From the NCBI RefSeq assembly GCF_009455685.1, contig NZ_QPES01000001.1, positions 2,418,001-2,482,000 on the forward strand: a stretch of DNA of 64,000 bases. Reading direction: 5' to 3'. This stretch comes from Paraburkholderia hayleyella (GTDB lineage: Bacteria > Pseudomonadota > Gammaproteobacteria > Burkholderiales > Burkholderiaceae). Below, in pieces: positions 37,808 to 45,388 of the stretch. The translations under genes and the position numbers were made by a program. The stretch's first letter is position 1; each line of letters starts with the position of its first letter. The notes under the pieces were generated by a model that searched no databases, was not told the origin of the DNA, and saw nothing but the letters and a program-made list of their open reading frames with translations.

Positions 37808-39187
37808 ATGAATTCCCCAACCGACATCCCTCCCCCCTCCGCCAGCGCGCCAGCCGCGCCTGGCGTGGCGGAAACCGGCCTGCCACACGCCCAGTTCGTT
37901 GACTGGATGCGTTCGGTTGCACCGTACATCCATGCCTTTCGCAACAAGACATTCGTCGTCGGTTTTGGCGGCGAAGTCGTGCATCAGGGCCTGCTCAACG
38001 CGCTCGTGTCCGACATCGCGCTATTGCAGGCCATGGGCATCCAGATCGTGCTGGTTCACGGCTCGCGGCCCCAGGTCGAAGAACAGATGAGCCTGCATGG
38101 CGTCGAATCCGAGTTTTCTCATGGCATGCGCATCACGGATGCCCGCGCGCTCGAATCCGCCAAGGAGGCCGCAGGCGAAGTCCGTCTCGACATCGAAGCC
38201 GCCATCAGCCAGGGCTTGCCCAATACGCCGATGGCGCATGCGCACATCAGCGTGGTGTCGGGCAACTTCGTCACGGCGCGGCCGGTCGGCATTCTGGATG
38301 GCGTCGACTTCGCCCATACGGGCCTTGTCCGCAAGATCGATGCGGATTCGATCCGTCATTCGCTAGCCAGCCGCAAGCTGGTGCTGCTTTCGCCCCTCGG
38401 CTTCTCGCCCACCGGCGAAGCCTTCAACCTGGCCATGGAAGACGTCGCCTCGGCCGCCGCCATCGCGCTGCGCGCCGACAAGATCGTGTTTCTGACCGAA
38501 ACCCCCGGGCTCATGGACGAAGCGGGTGAGCTCGTCCGCGAACTCTCGCTCGACGACGCCTACCGGCTGCACGAAAGCGGCGAGGTGCAAGGCGATGCAG
38601 GCTTTTATCTGAAGCATTCGATTCGTGCCTGCCGCGGCGGCGTGGCACGGGCGCATATCGTGCCTTACGCGCTGGATGGCAGCCTGTTGCTCGAGCTGTT
38701 TTTGCACGACGGCGTGGGCACGATGATTTCCTATGAAAACCTCGAAAGCCTGCGCGAAGCCACGCCTGACGACGTCGGCGGCATCCTGACACTGATCGAG
38801 CCGCTCGAAACCGATGGCACGCTGGTACGGCGCGGGCGTCACCAGATCGAGCGCGACATCGATCATTTCTCGGTCATCGAGCACGATGGCGTGCTGTTCG
38901 GCTGCGCGGCGCTCTATCCCTATCCGCAAGAGCGCATCGGCGAAATGGCATGCCTCACGGTCGCCCCCGAAGCCCAGGGCTCCGGCGATGGCGAGCGGCT
39001 GCTCAAGCGCATCGAACAGCGTGCCCGCGCTCGTGGCCTGACACGCATTTTCGTGCTGACCACACGCACCGAGCACTGGTTTTTGAAGCGCGGCTTCGTC
39101 AAGGTGACGGTCGACGACCTTCCTGAAGACCGGCGCCGGCTCTATAACTGGCAACGCAAATCGCTGGTTCTGATGAAGCATCTCTGA
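37808..39187 (+). CDS. argA: Amino-acid N-acetyltransferase (N-acetylglutamate synthase)
   Basis: 459 residues from ATG 37808; the open frame runs further upstream to 37613 through the hrpA start. An amino-acid-kinase-like domain (about 35-300: FVVGFGGEVVHQGLLNALVSDIALL, IVLVHGSRPQVEEQM) is fused to a GNAT domain (about 310-459: MACLTVAPEAQGSGDGERLLKRIEQRARARG). This is the classical bacterial ArgA, the first step of arginine synthesis from glutamate. Followed after 77 bases by yggX. Confidence 0.94.
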   Translation: MNSPTDIPPPSASAPAAPGVAETGLPHAQFVDWMRSVAPYIHAFRNKTFVVGFGGEVVHQGLLNALVSDIALLQAMGIQIVLVHGSRPQVEEQMSLHGVESEFSHGMRITDARALESAKEAAGEVRLDIEAAISQGLPNTPMAHAHISVVSGNFVTARPVGILDGVDFAHTGLVRKIDADSIRHSLASRKLVLLSPLGFSPTGEAFNLAMEDVASAAAIALRADKIVFLTETPGLMDEAGELVRELSLDDAYRLHESGEVQGDAGFYLKHSIRACRGGVARAHIVPYALDGSLLLELFLHDGVGTMISYENLESLREATPDDVGGILTLIEPLETDGTLVRRGRHQIERDIDHFSVIEHDGVLFGCAALYPYPQERIGEMACLTVAPEAQGSGDGERLLKRIEQRARARGLTRIFVLTTRTEHWFLKRGFVKVTVDDLPEDRRRLYNWQRKSLVLMKHL

Positions 39188-39264
39188 AGCGCATTTTTCA
39201 AGGTTGCGCCGGATTTCAAAGCGCCAGCCCCCACACTGATCACAAGAAACAGGAGAAGCACAAC

Positions 39265-39537
39265 ATGGCTCGTATGGTTCAATGCGCGAAACTTGGCAAG
39301 GAAGCGGAAGGCCTTGATTTCCCACCGCTGCCGGGCGAACTCGGTAAGCGCATTTACGAAAGCGTCTCGAAAGAAGCGTGGCAGGCGTGGCTGAAACAGC
39401 AAACGATGCTCATCAACGAAAACCGGCTCAATATGGCCGACGCCCGGGCACGCCAGTATCTGCTCAAGCAAACCGAAAAATTCTTCTTCGGTGAAGGCGC
39501 GGATCAGGCCACAGGCTTTGTGCCGCCACCGGGCTAA
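39265..39537 (+). CDS. yggX: Fe(2+)-trafficking protein YggX
   Basis: 90 residues (MARMVQCAKLGKEAEGLDFPPLPGELGKRIYESVSKEAW). The conserved C7 and the family signature make this secure. YggX proteins protect iron-sulfur clusters from oxidative damage. A terminator follows at 39566-39592. Confidence 0.95.
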   Translation: MARMVQCAKLGKEAEGLDFPPLPGELGKRIYESVSKEAWQAWLKQQTMLINENRLNMADARARQYLLKQTEKFFFGEGADQATGFVPPPG

Positions 39538-39565
39538 ATGACGTACACCCAACTCGTCCCCCGCC

Positions 39566-39592
39566 AATCCGCGCCGCGTGCGCGGATTTTTT
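39566..39592 (+). terminator. yggX terminator
   Basis: AATCCGCGC / GCGCGGATT (39566-39574, 39580-39588) with a five-base loop, followed by TTTT. Confidence 0.85.
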
Positions 39593-40191
39593 ATGGTCTG
39601 GCCAGCCGGATGACGGACGCTTTTTTTGAAGCGTGAGCGGCGTTGCATTTCCTGAGCCAGGCAGCTTATCCGGTCATCATCAATTTTTGACAATTGCGCG
39701 TAAAGGCCTGTGGCAAAAGCATTTGCGCCCCGCTGGCTGGCGCGTTGGCGGGTTTTGGGTTTGCATAATCCTCTGTCATCGTGCTATCATGTTCGCTCTT
39801 CTAACAGTAACCCACTTCATTTTCAATTTTGAAACCCTAAAACGGGTATGTCCACCTCGCATCGGACACACGTTTTTCAGTTTCAATCTTTCGCGGCACA
39901 CGGCCCGTCAAACTGATTTTTCAGTGACGCTTCCAGCCGCACCCGCCCGGCTCTTTGCCCCCGTGTCCCGGCCAGGTAAAGACGCCTCCCGGCAACCCTA
40001 CCCTTCAAGTGCAGTTTCACGGCCAACTGGTACGCAACCGGCGCCGCATGGGACCTGCTTTTCCTCATGCTTGTGGGCCAGTGGCCGCGGCCCCCCCCCG
40101 GCGGCACCCCCTTTCCGCTCCCGGAAAACTGCACTTGCCCAGCAACTGCGTGCAATGCCTGACGCATTGTGTCGCCGTCATTGGAGTTTTC
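39593..40191 (+). promoter_or_regulatory. Long leader of the ProP-like gene with an inverted repeat
   Basis: About 600 bases without a gene. A possible promoter (TTGCAT 39761-39766, TATCAT 39786-39791, spacer 19) would give a leader of about 390 bases. A perfect 12-base inverted repeat, CAAGTGCAGTTT at 40006-40017 and its complement at 40126-40137, encloses about 108 bases of GC-rich sequence and ends about 55 bases before the start codon. I could not match it to a known riboswitch. Confidence 0.45.
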
Positions 40192-41664
40192 ATGACCGCT
40201 TTCGGCAACGGCTTGTGGCGCCAGCACAAGCAAGACAACAACCTTTCTTCCAGCGACATCACCGTCGTCGATCACAGCCTGCTCAAACGCTCGGTGAGCG
40301 CGATGGCGCTGGGCAATGCGATGGAATGGTTCGATTTCGGCGTGTATAGCTACATTGCGGTGACGCTCGGCAAAGTGTTCTTTCCCGCCAGCAGCCCCTC
40401 GGCTCAACTGCTAGCCACCTTCGGCACCTTTGCTGCGGCGTTTGTCGTGCGTCCCATCGGCGGCATGGTTTTTGGCCCGCTGGGCGACCGGATCGGCCGC
40501 CAGCGCGTGCTCGCCATGACCATGATCATGATGGCACTGGGCACGTTCGCCATTGGCCTGATCCCGAGCTACACCTCGATCGGCATTCTCGCGCCGGTTT
40601 TGCTGCTCGTGGCGCGGCTCGTGCAAGGCTTTTCGACCGGTGGCGAATATGGCGGCGCGGCCACCTTCATCGCTGAATTCTCGACCGACCGGCGGCGGGG
40701 TTTCATGGGCAGCTTTCTTGAGTTCGGCACGCTGATTGGCTATGTGCTGGGCGCAGGCACCGTCACCCTGCTCACTGCGCTGCTCTCGCAGGAAGCCCTG
40801 CTGTCATGGGGCTGGCGTATACCGTTCCTGATCGCGGGCCCGCTAGGGCTGGTCGGGCTATATATCCGCATGAAGCTCGAAGAAACGCCCGCCTTCAAAA
40901 AACAGGCTGAGGCGCGCGAAGCCGAAGACAAGGCCCGGCCCCAGCCCTCGTTTATCCAGTTGCTCGTCCAGCAATGGAAACCGCTTCTCATCTGCATCGG
41001 CCTCGTGCTGATTTTCAATGTGACTGATTACATGGCGCTGTCGTATCTGCCCAGCTATCTGTCGGCCACGCTGCATTTCAACGAAACCCACGGCCTCTTT
41101 CTGGTGTTGCTGGTCATGCTGCTCATGATGCCCATGACCCTGCTGGCAGGACGGCTCTCGGATACGGTTGGACGCAAGCCCGTCATGCTCGTGGGCTGCA
41201 TCGGTCTTTTTATCCTGTCGATCCCCGCACTCCTGCTGATCCGCACAGGCACGATGCTTCCGGTGTTCTGCGGCTTGCTGATCATCGGCGTGCTGCTCTC
41301 GTGCTTTACCGGTGTGATGCCTTCCGCGCTGCCCGCCCTGTTCCCGACGCGCATCCGTTACGGTGCGCTGGCGATTGGCTTCAATATTTCGGTATCGCTG
41401 TTCGGCGGCACGACCCCTCTCATCACGGCGTGGCTCGTGGATTTCAGCGGCAACCTGATGATGCCCGCGTATTACCTGATGGGCGCTTCGCTGATCGGGG
41501 CCGTGGCGGTGCTGGCCTTGACCGAAACCGCTCGCCAGCCCTTGCTGGGCTCGGCCCCCTCGGTCGCCACGCAGGCTGAAGCGCATGCCATTTTGCGCGA
41601 GGACGCGGCAAACCTCGAGGCCGATGAGGTGTGTTATGCCCCGGAGGCCGTGGCGCGGGCTTAA
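40192..41664 (+). CDS. proP: MFS transporter, proline/betaine (ProP/MHS) type
   Basis: 490 residues from ATG 40192, with GGAG upstream. Twelve membrane helices; metabolite-H+ symporter signatures include ALGNAMEWFDFGVYSYIAVTLGKVFFP, the loop 2-3 motif GPLGDRIGRQRVLAMTM and QGFSTGGEYGGAATFIAEF. ProP-type carriers import compatible solutes under osmotic stress; related members carry other organic acids, so substrate is tentative. The long structured leader suggests post-transcriptional control. Confidence 0.82.
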   Translation: MTAFGNGLWRQHKQDNNLSSSDITVVDHSLLKRSVSAMALGNAMEWFDFGVYSYIAVTLGKVFFPASSPSAQLLATFGTFAAAFVVRPIGGMVFGPLGDRIGRQRVLAMTMIMMALGTFAIGLIPSYTSIGILAPVLLLVARLVQGFSTGGEYGGAATFIAEFSTDRRRGFMGSFLEFGTLIGYVLGAGTVTLLTALLSQEALLSWGWRIPFLIAGPLGLVGLYIRMKLEETPAFKKQAEAREAEDKARPQPSFIQLLVQQWKPLLICIGLVLIFNVTDYMALSYLPSYLSATLHFNETHGLFLVLLVMLLMMPMTLLAGRLSDTVGRKPVMLVGCIGLFILSIPALLLIRTGTMLPVFCGLLIIGVLLSCFTGVMPSALPALFPTRIRYGALAIGFNISVSLFGGTTPLITAWLVDFSGNLMMPAYYLMGASLIGAVAVLALTETARQPLLGSAPSVATQAEAHAILREDAANLEADEVCYAPEAVARA

Positions 41665-41772
41665 CGCCCCATCAACCCCATCAACCCCATCAGCCATCAA
41701 TCCAGCGCAGCGTCATGGCGCGCTGGGCCATGCGCCTGGGCCCACGCGCGATTAGCCTTCATCATTCATGAA

Positions 41773-42354
41773 TCATGATTCAGCGCTCAGCACGCGCTCA
41801 ATCCTCCGGTCCGGTATGAGCCACATCGCCGCGGTCAGCGTATAGAGCAGTGCCGAAACCCATGGCGCGACAAACGCCAGCGCAACGCCCGCGAGATAGA
41901 GACCGACCGACATCTTGCCTTTCACGTCCCGCCCCATGGCCCGGGCAAGGGTTGAGTCAGCGCCGTGATGGCGCATCAGGACGTGCGTCAGAATGAAATA
42001 GGCTATGGCAGCCATAAAAAGCACCATGCCATACATCGCACCAGGCCATGCCGACAAGGGGCTTTCCCCAATCCAGTGCGTCACCGCGGGCAACAGCGAG
42101 AGCCAGAAAAGCAAATGCAGGTTGGCCCATAAAATGGCGCCATTCACCTTCTGCACGGCATGGAACATAGGGTGATGGTTGCTCCAGTAAATGCCGACGT
42201 AGATGAAACTCAGCACATATGCGCAAAAAACCGGCAAAAGCGGGCGCAAGGCGGCCAGACTCGCGCCTTCCGGGACTCGCAACTCAAGCACCATGATCGT
42301 GATGATGATGGCGATTACGCCATCGCTAAACGCTTCGATACGTCCTTTGCCCAT
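41773..42354 (-). CDS. TMEM175-family (DUF1211) potassium channel protein
   Basis: 193 residues, six membrane helices. The diagnostic first helix MGKGRIEAFSDGVIAIIITIMVLELRVPEG contains the FSD motif of the TMEM175 selectivity filter. Bacterial members form tetrameric K+ leak channels. Convergent with the ProP-like gene. Confidence 0.88.
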   Translation of the reverse strand: MGKGRIEAFSDGVIAIIITIMVLELRVPEGASLAALRPLLPVFCAYVLSFIYVGIYWSNHHPMFHAVQKVNGAILWANLHLLFWLSLLPAVTHWIGESPLSAWPGAMYGMVLFMAAIAYFILTHVLMRHHGADSTLARAMGRDVKGKMSVGLYLAGVALAFVAPWVSALLYTLTAAMWLIPDRRIERVLSAES

Positions 42355-42529
42355 CGCTTAATCCCCTTCCCGCCATTTATGAGATAAGGCATATGGCAAC
42401 GGATTATGGCGATCTGCACAAAACTTGTCGATTTAATGAGCCGTATTGCACATGGCACAGGCATTTCGGAAAGATGCGAAAAGGGTCTCGCGGGTCTGGT
42501 GAACCGCATTAGCGCAAACCCCAAGGGGC

Positions 42530-42898
42530 TCACGGCAGCGGTGGTGTGGGCATAGGCTGCGGATGAGGACGGGGTGGATGAGGCGGATGAGGTGGATAGG
42601 GTACGGGGCGGCCAACCGGGTACTCGATATAAGGCGCCACGATGAGCGGTGGAGTATTCGATGGTGCCAGTTCAGCCGGGGCCGCCATCGGTTGCGGCGC
42701 AACGATCGGGGCTCGCAATAAGGGCGCTGTTTGCAGCATCAACCCATTTTCCCCATCCTGGATGCCTTGCTGCGAGTCCAGCACCTTGGGCGGCCGCGCG
42801 CCGCCCTGCCCTGTCCCCGCCGCAGTGGCACTCGCAGTCACCCATGCCAAAAGCAACATAACGGGAAGCCGGGTTCGTATCGAACGAAGTATTCGCAT
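42530..42898 (-). CDS. Small exported proline-rich protein, not recognised
   Basis: 122 residues from ATG 42898 (ATG 42910 is the alternative). An N-terminal hydrophobic signal (RLPVMLLLAWVTASATA) is followed by a disordered Pro-rich chain that ends in PPHPPHPPRPHPQPMPTPPLP. No catalytic domain. Periplasmic or surface location is inferred. Low-complexity sequence means the gene call rests on the signal peptide and on the strand bias only. Confidence 0.55.
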   Translation of the reverse strand: MRILRSIRTRLPVMLLLAWVTASATAAGTGQGGARPPKVLDSQQGIQDGENGLMLQTAPLLRAPIVAPQPMAAPAELAPSNTPPLIVAPYIEYPVGRPVPYPPHPPHPPRPHPQPMPTPPLP

Positions 42899-43063
42899 AG
42901 CAGGCAACATAGGGAATCCGGTGACAAATCAGGCCAATGAATCCAATGAAACGAACGGCCTAAGAGCGCTTAAGCGCTTTACCTTAACGGTGTAAAAAAA
43001 TTCAGGCTAGCGTGAAGCGCGCTCGATACAGGCAAAAAATCATAAAGCGTCGTTCAGATACGG

Positions 43064-43088
43064 CAAAGCCCCGATGTACGGGGCTTTG
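43064..43088 (-). terminator. Hairpin after the DUF3563 gene
   Basis: CAAAGCCCCG / CGGGGCTTTG (10-bp perfect stem, five-base loop) about 60 bases after the stop codon. No T-run beyond it. Confidence 0.6.
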
Positions 43089-43148
43089 GATCCAGAGCTG
43101 CGGCTCAGGTGCTGCTCAGATGCCGCTCACACAGGCGAAAACGAATGC

Positions 43149-43295
43149 TTACAGCGAGTAGCCGTTCGTTTCGAGAGAGCGGATACGCTGTTCAAGCTGA
43201 ACGATATCCGTTGATGACGCCAGATAGGCTTCGCGGCGGTTGCGCTCAGCACGTTCAAACCAGTTACTCAAGTTTTCAAGAAAATAAGCAAACAT
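43149..43295 (-). CDS. DUF3563 small protein
   Basis: 48 residues from ATG 43295, with GGAG eight bases upstream (CTTGGAGAACATT). The protein (MFAYFLENLSNWFERAERN ... EAYLASSTDIVQLEQRIRSLE) has the EAYLA-S-D-LE-R-LE pattern of DUF3563, a family of about 50 residues widespread in Burkholderiales. It is amphipathic and soluble; function unknown. Followed by a hairpin. Confidence 0.85.
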   Translation of the reverse strand: MFAYFLENLSNWFERAERNRREAYLASSTDIVQLEQRIRSLETNGYSL

Positions 43296-43565
43296 AATGT
43301 TCTCCAAGGATTCGACCTATCCCCGGCGGCTGAAAAATCAGGGATTACCCTAAAACGGGTTAACCCGGATTATAGACATCTAACGGAGTTTGGCTAGGGG
43401 GCATGCACTGTCAACAGGCATCAAGCCCCCTCCACGAGCATCAAAATGCAAATTCAACCCTTTGATTTTATTGATTATTAGTAAGATTCAAAAATATCCG
43501 GATATTTTTTGCACCCTGCTGGTGCACGCTTGTGGGCAAATCCCAACAATCGTCTGCGGCTCCGT
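43296..43565. other. AT-rich gap with a 20-bp perfect palindrome
   Basis: AAAAATATCCGGATATTTTT at 43490-43509 is a perfect palindrome, in AT-rich DNA 56 bases after the cueR stop. As RNA it would form a stem followed by T, so it may be the cueR terminator on the minus strand; a protein-binding site is the alternative. Nothing else is visible. Confidence 0.6.
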
Positions 43566-44000
43566 TTATTCGCTGGACCGGGCGCCATGATGGGCGCCGC
43601 CTGGCAACCCGGCCCGATCCGCCAGGCCATCGATGATCGAACACTCCGCCCCCTCATCGCCATGACACTGTCGCGCCAGTTGCACCAGGTTATCGCGCAT
43701 CACCGTCAGCTCGGCAATGCGCAGATCGAGGTCGGCAATTTGTTCAAGCGCGATCCGCTTGACCTCCGCACTGGACCTCGAACCATCCCGCCAAAGCATC
43801 AGCAACTGGCGAATATCGTCGACCAGAAACCCAAGCCGCCTCGCGCGCCGGATAAAACACAAGGCCTCCACTTCCGCTTTGCCATAAATCCGGTACCCCG
43901 ACGACGTCCGTGCCTTTGCGGCAAGCAGGCCAACGCTTTCGTAATAGCGAATCATCTTCGCCGTGACGCCCGACAGGCGCGCCGCTTCTCCGATATTCAT
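43566..44000 (-). CDS. cueR: Copper-responsive MerR-family activator CueR
   Basis: 144 residues from ATG 44000, nine bases after AGGAG (GTG 44006 is the upstream alternative). MerR HTH (MNIGEAARLSGVTAKMIRYYESVGLL), dimerisation helix, and a metal loop with C112-X7-C120 (CHGDEGAEC), the same spacing and numbering as in E. coli CueR for Cu(I). The C-terminus ends in a short Gly/His tail (GGAHHGARSSE). It is divergent from a copper chaperone gene, its probable target. Confidence 0.92.
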   Translation of the reverse strand: MNIGEAARLSGVTAKMIRYYESVGLLAAKARTSSGYRIYGKAEVEALCFIRRARRLGFLVDDIRQLLMLWRDGSRSSAEVKRIALEQIADLDLRIAELTVMRDNLVQLARQCHGDEGAECSIIDGLADRAGLPGGAHHGARSSE

Positions 44001-44157
44001 CAGCACTTTCTCCTATCAATCACCTTTTTTATTGATTTCCCTTTCCGCACGGTGCGCACGGTGCGCACGGCGCCTACGCCCTCGCCTATCCTGCTGCTCA
44101 GGTGCATGCAGGAAGGCATAATTCAACTCCCCCTCTTGATCTTTAACAGGAAAACAC
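44001..44157. promoter_or_regulatory. cueR / copper chaperone divergent region
   Basis: 157 bases between divergent starts, containing a three-copy GTGCGCACG-type repeat (about 44050-44072). A CueR operator with a 19-20 base promoter spacer is expected here, but I could not assign it with confidence. Confidence 0.4.
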
Positions 44158-44370
44158 ATGAACCTCGCATTCAAAGTGGAAGGCATGAGCTGCCAGCATT
44201 GCGTTGCGGCCGTCACGCGTGCCGTGCAGGCCCTGGACGCCACGGCACGCGTCGAGATCGATCTGGCTGCCGGACGGGTCGCCATCGAATCAGCCCAACC
44301 CGCTGCAACACTTCAGCACGCCATCGAGGAAGCCGGTTATACCGTCACGGCCGCACCGCGCAATCCATGA
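44158..44370 (+). CDS. copZ: Copper chaperone (CopZ-like HMA domain)
   Basis: 70 residues, a single heavy-metal-associated domain with the metal site GMSCQHC (C12, C15). Such chaperones bind Cu(I) in the cytosol and deliver it to an exporter. No copper ATPase gene follows here; instead its stop codon overlaps the start of an SDR-like gene by four bases (ATGA). Confidence 0.9.
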   Translation: MNLAFKVEGMSCQHCVAAVTRAVQALDATARVEIDLAAGRVAIESAQPAATLQHAIEEAGYTVTAAPRNP

Positions 44371-45341
44371 TTCGAAAGACCACATCCCGCTTCAAGGTCG
44401 CCGTGATTGGCGCGTCGGGCCTGCTGGGACGCGCCGTGACGGCTGAACTGGGGCGACAGCGCAGCTGGCAAACCATTGCGACCTGCTTGCGCCGGGCCGC
44501 GCCCGGTCACATCACACTCGACATCCGCGATGCGGCAGCACTCACCCAGTTCGTCGAACACGAAGCCCCCGATGCCCTGGTCATTCTGGCCGCGGAACGC
44601 CGCCCCGACGTATGCGAGCACAACCCCGCACTCGCCTCGGCGCTCAACGTTGAAGCCGTGCGCACCCTCGCCACAGCCGCGCGGCGAACAGGCACCTGGG
44701 TGCTCTCTATTTCGACGGATTACGTCTTCGATGGCACGAACCCGCCGTATCGCTGCACGGACTTGCCCGCCCCTCTCAATGCCTACGGCCGCAGCAAGCT
44801 CCAGGGTGAACAGGCATTGACGGAAACCACGCCACTCGGATGCGTGCTCCGGCTCCCCCTGCTTTATGGGCCGATCGACGACTGGCAGGAATCCGCCGTC
44901 ACCAGCCTCGTGCCTCCGCTGATAGCGGCCGCGGCAACCCGCGCGAGCGCGCAACCGCAAGCCGCCGCCATGGATGCATGGGCCATCCGGTATCCCACTT
45001 TTACGCCGGATGTCGCCGTCGTCATCCGGCAACTGCTCGAATGCCATGCCAACGGCACGCCGGTTTGCGGCATGACGCAATGGTCGGGCAATGAAGCGAT
45101 GAGCAAATACGATATGGCCGTGCGGCTGGCCGATGCGTTACAGCTCGATGCACCGATTACCGCCGTGCCCATGCCGCTTGACGCGACACCCCGGCCACGC
45201 AATTGCCATCTTGATTCAAGCCGTCTGGAAAACCTGGAAATAGGATGCCGAACACCGTTCGACACGGCAATCCGGCAAGTACTCAGCGCGCATCTGGCCC
45301 AGCGTCCAGCGGGAATGACGCTTGACGCCACGGGCCAATAA
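44367..45341 (+). CDS. RmlD/MAT2B-like sugar-nucleotide reductase (extended SDR)
   Basis: 324 residues from ATG 44367. NAD(P)-binding VAVIGASGLLGRAVTAEL, LVILAAERRPDVCE, STDYVFDG and catalytic YGRSKLQGE place it in the RmlD_sub_bind family, which includes dTDP-4-dehydrorhamnose reductases and the regulatory subunit of methionine adenosyltransferase. Other rhamnose genes are absent, so the MAT2B-like group is as likely as a sugar reductase. Translationally coupled to the copper chaperone gene. Confidence 0.8.
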   Translation: MIRKTTSRFKVAVIGASGLLGRAVTAELGRQRSWQTIATCLRRAAPGHITLDIRDAAALTQFVEHEAPDALVILAAERRPDVCEHNPALASALNVEAVRTLATAARRTGTWVLSISTDYVFDGTNPPYRCTDLPAPLNAYGRSKLQGEQALTETTPLGCVLRLPLLYGPIDDWQESAVTSLVPPLIAAAATRASAQPQAAAMDAWAIRYPTFTPDVAVVIRQLLECHANGTPVCGMTQWSGNEAMSKYDMAVRLADALQLDAPITAVPMPLDATPRPRNCHLDSSRLENLEIGCRTPFDTAIRQVLSAHLAQRPAGMTLDATGQ

Positions 45342-45388
45342 AAAGCGTTGCACGGCTTCTGAAGTGTCCCTGGGAAGCCGCTTCATTC

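Noticed and set aside
39601..40191. Known riboswitch class in the proP leader
   Set aside because: I looked for conserved cores of common classes (cobalamin, TPP, SAM, glycine, guanidine-type) and none matched; only the inverted repeat remains as evidence.
43509..44366. N-terminal extension of the RmlD-like open frame through cueR and copZ
   Set aside because: The region is occupied by cueR (minus) and copZ (plus) in other frames; the real start is ATG 44367 with four-base overlap to copZ.
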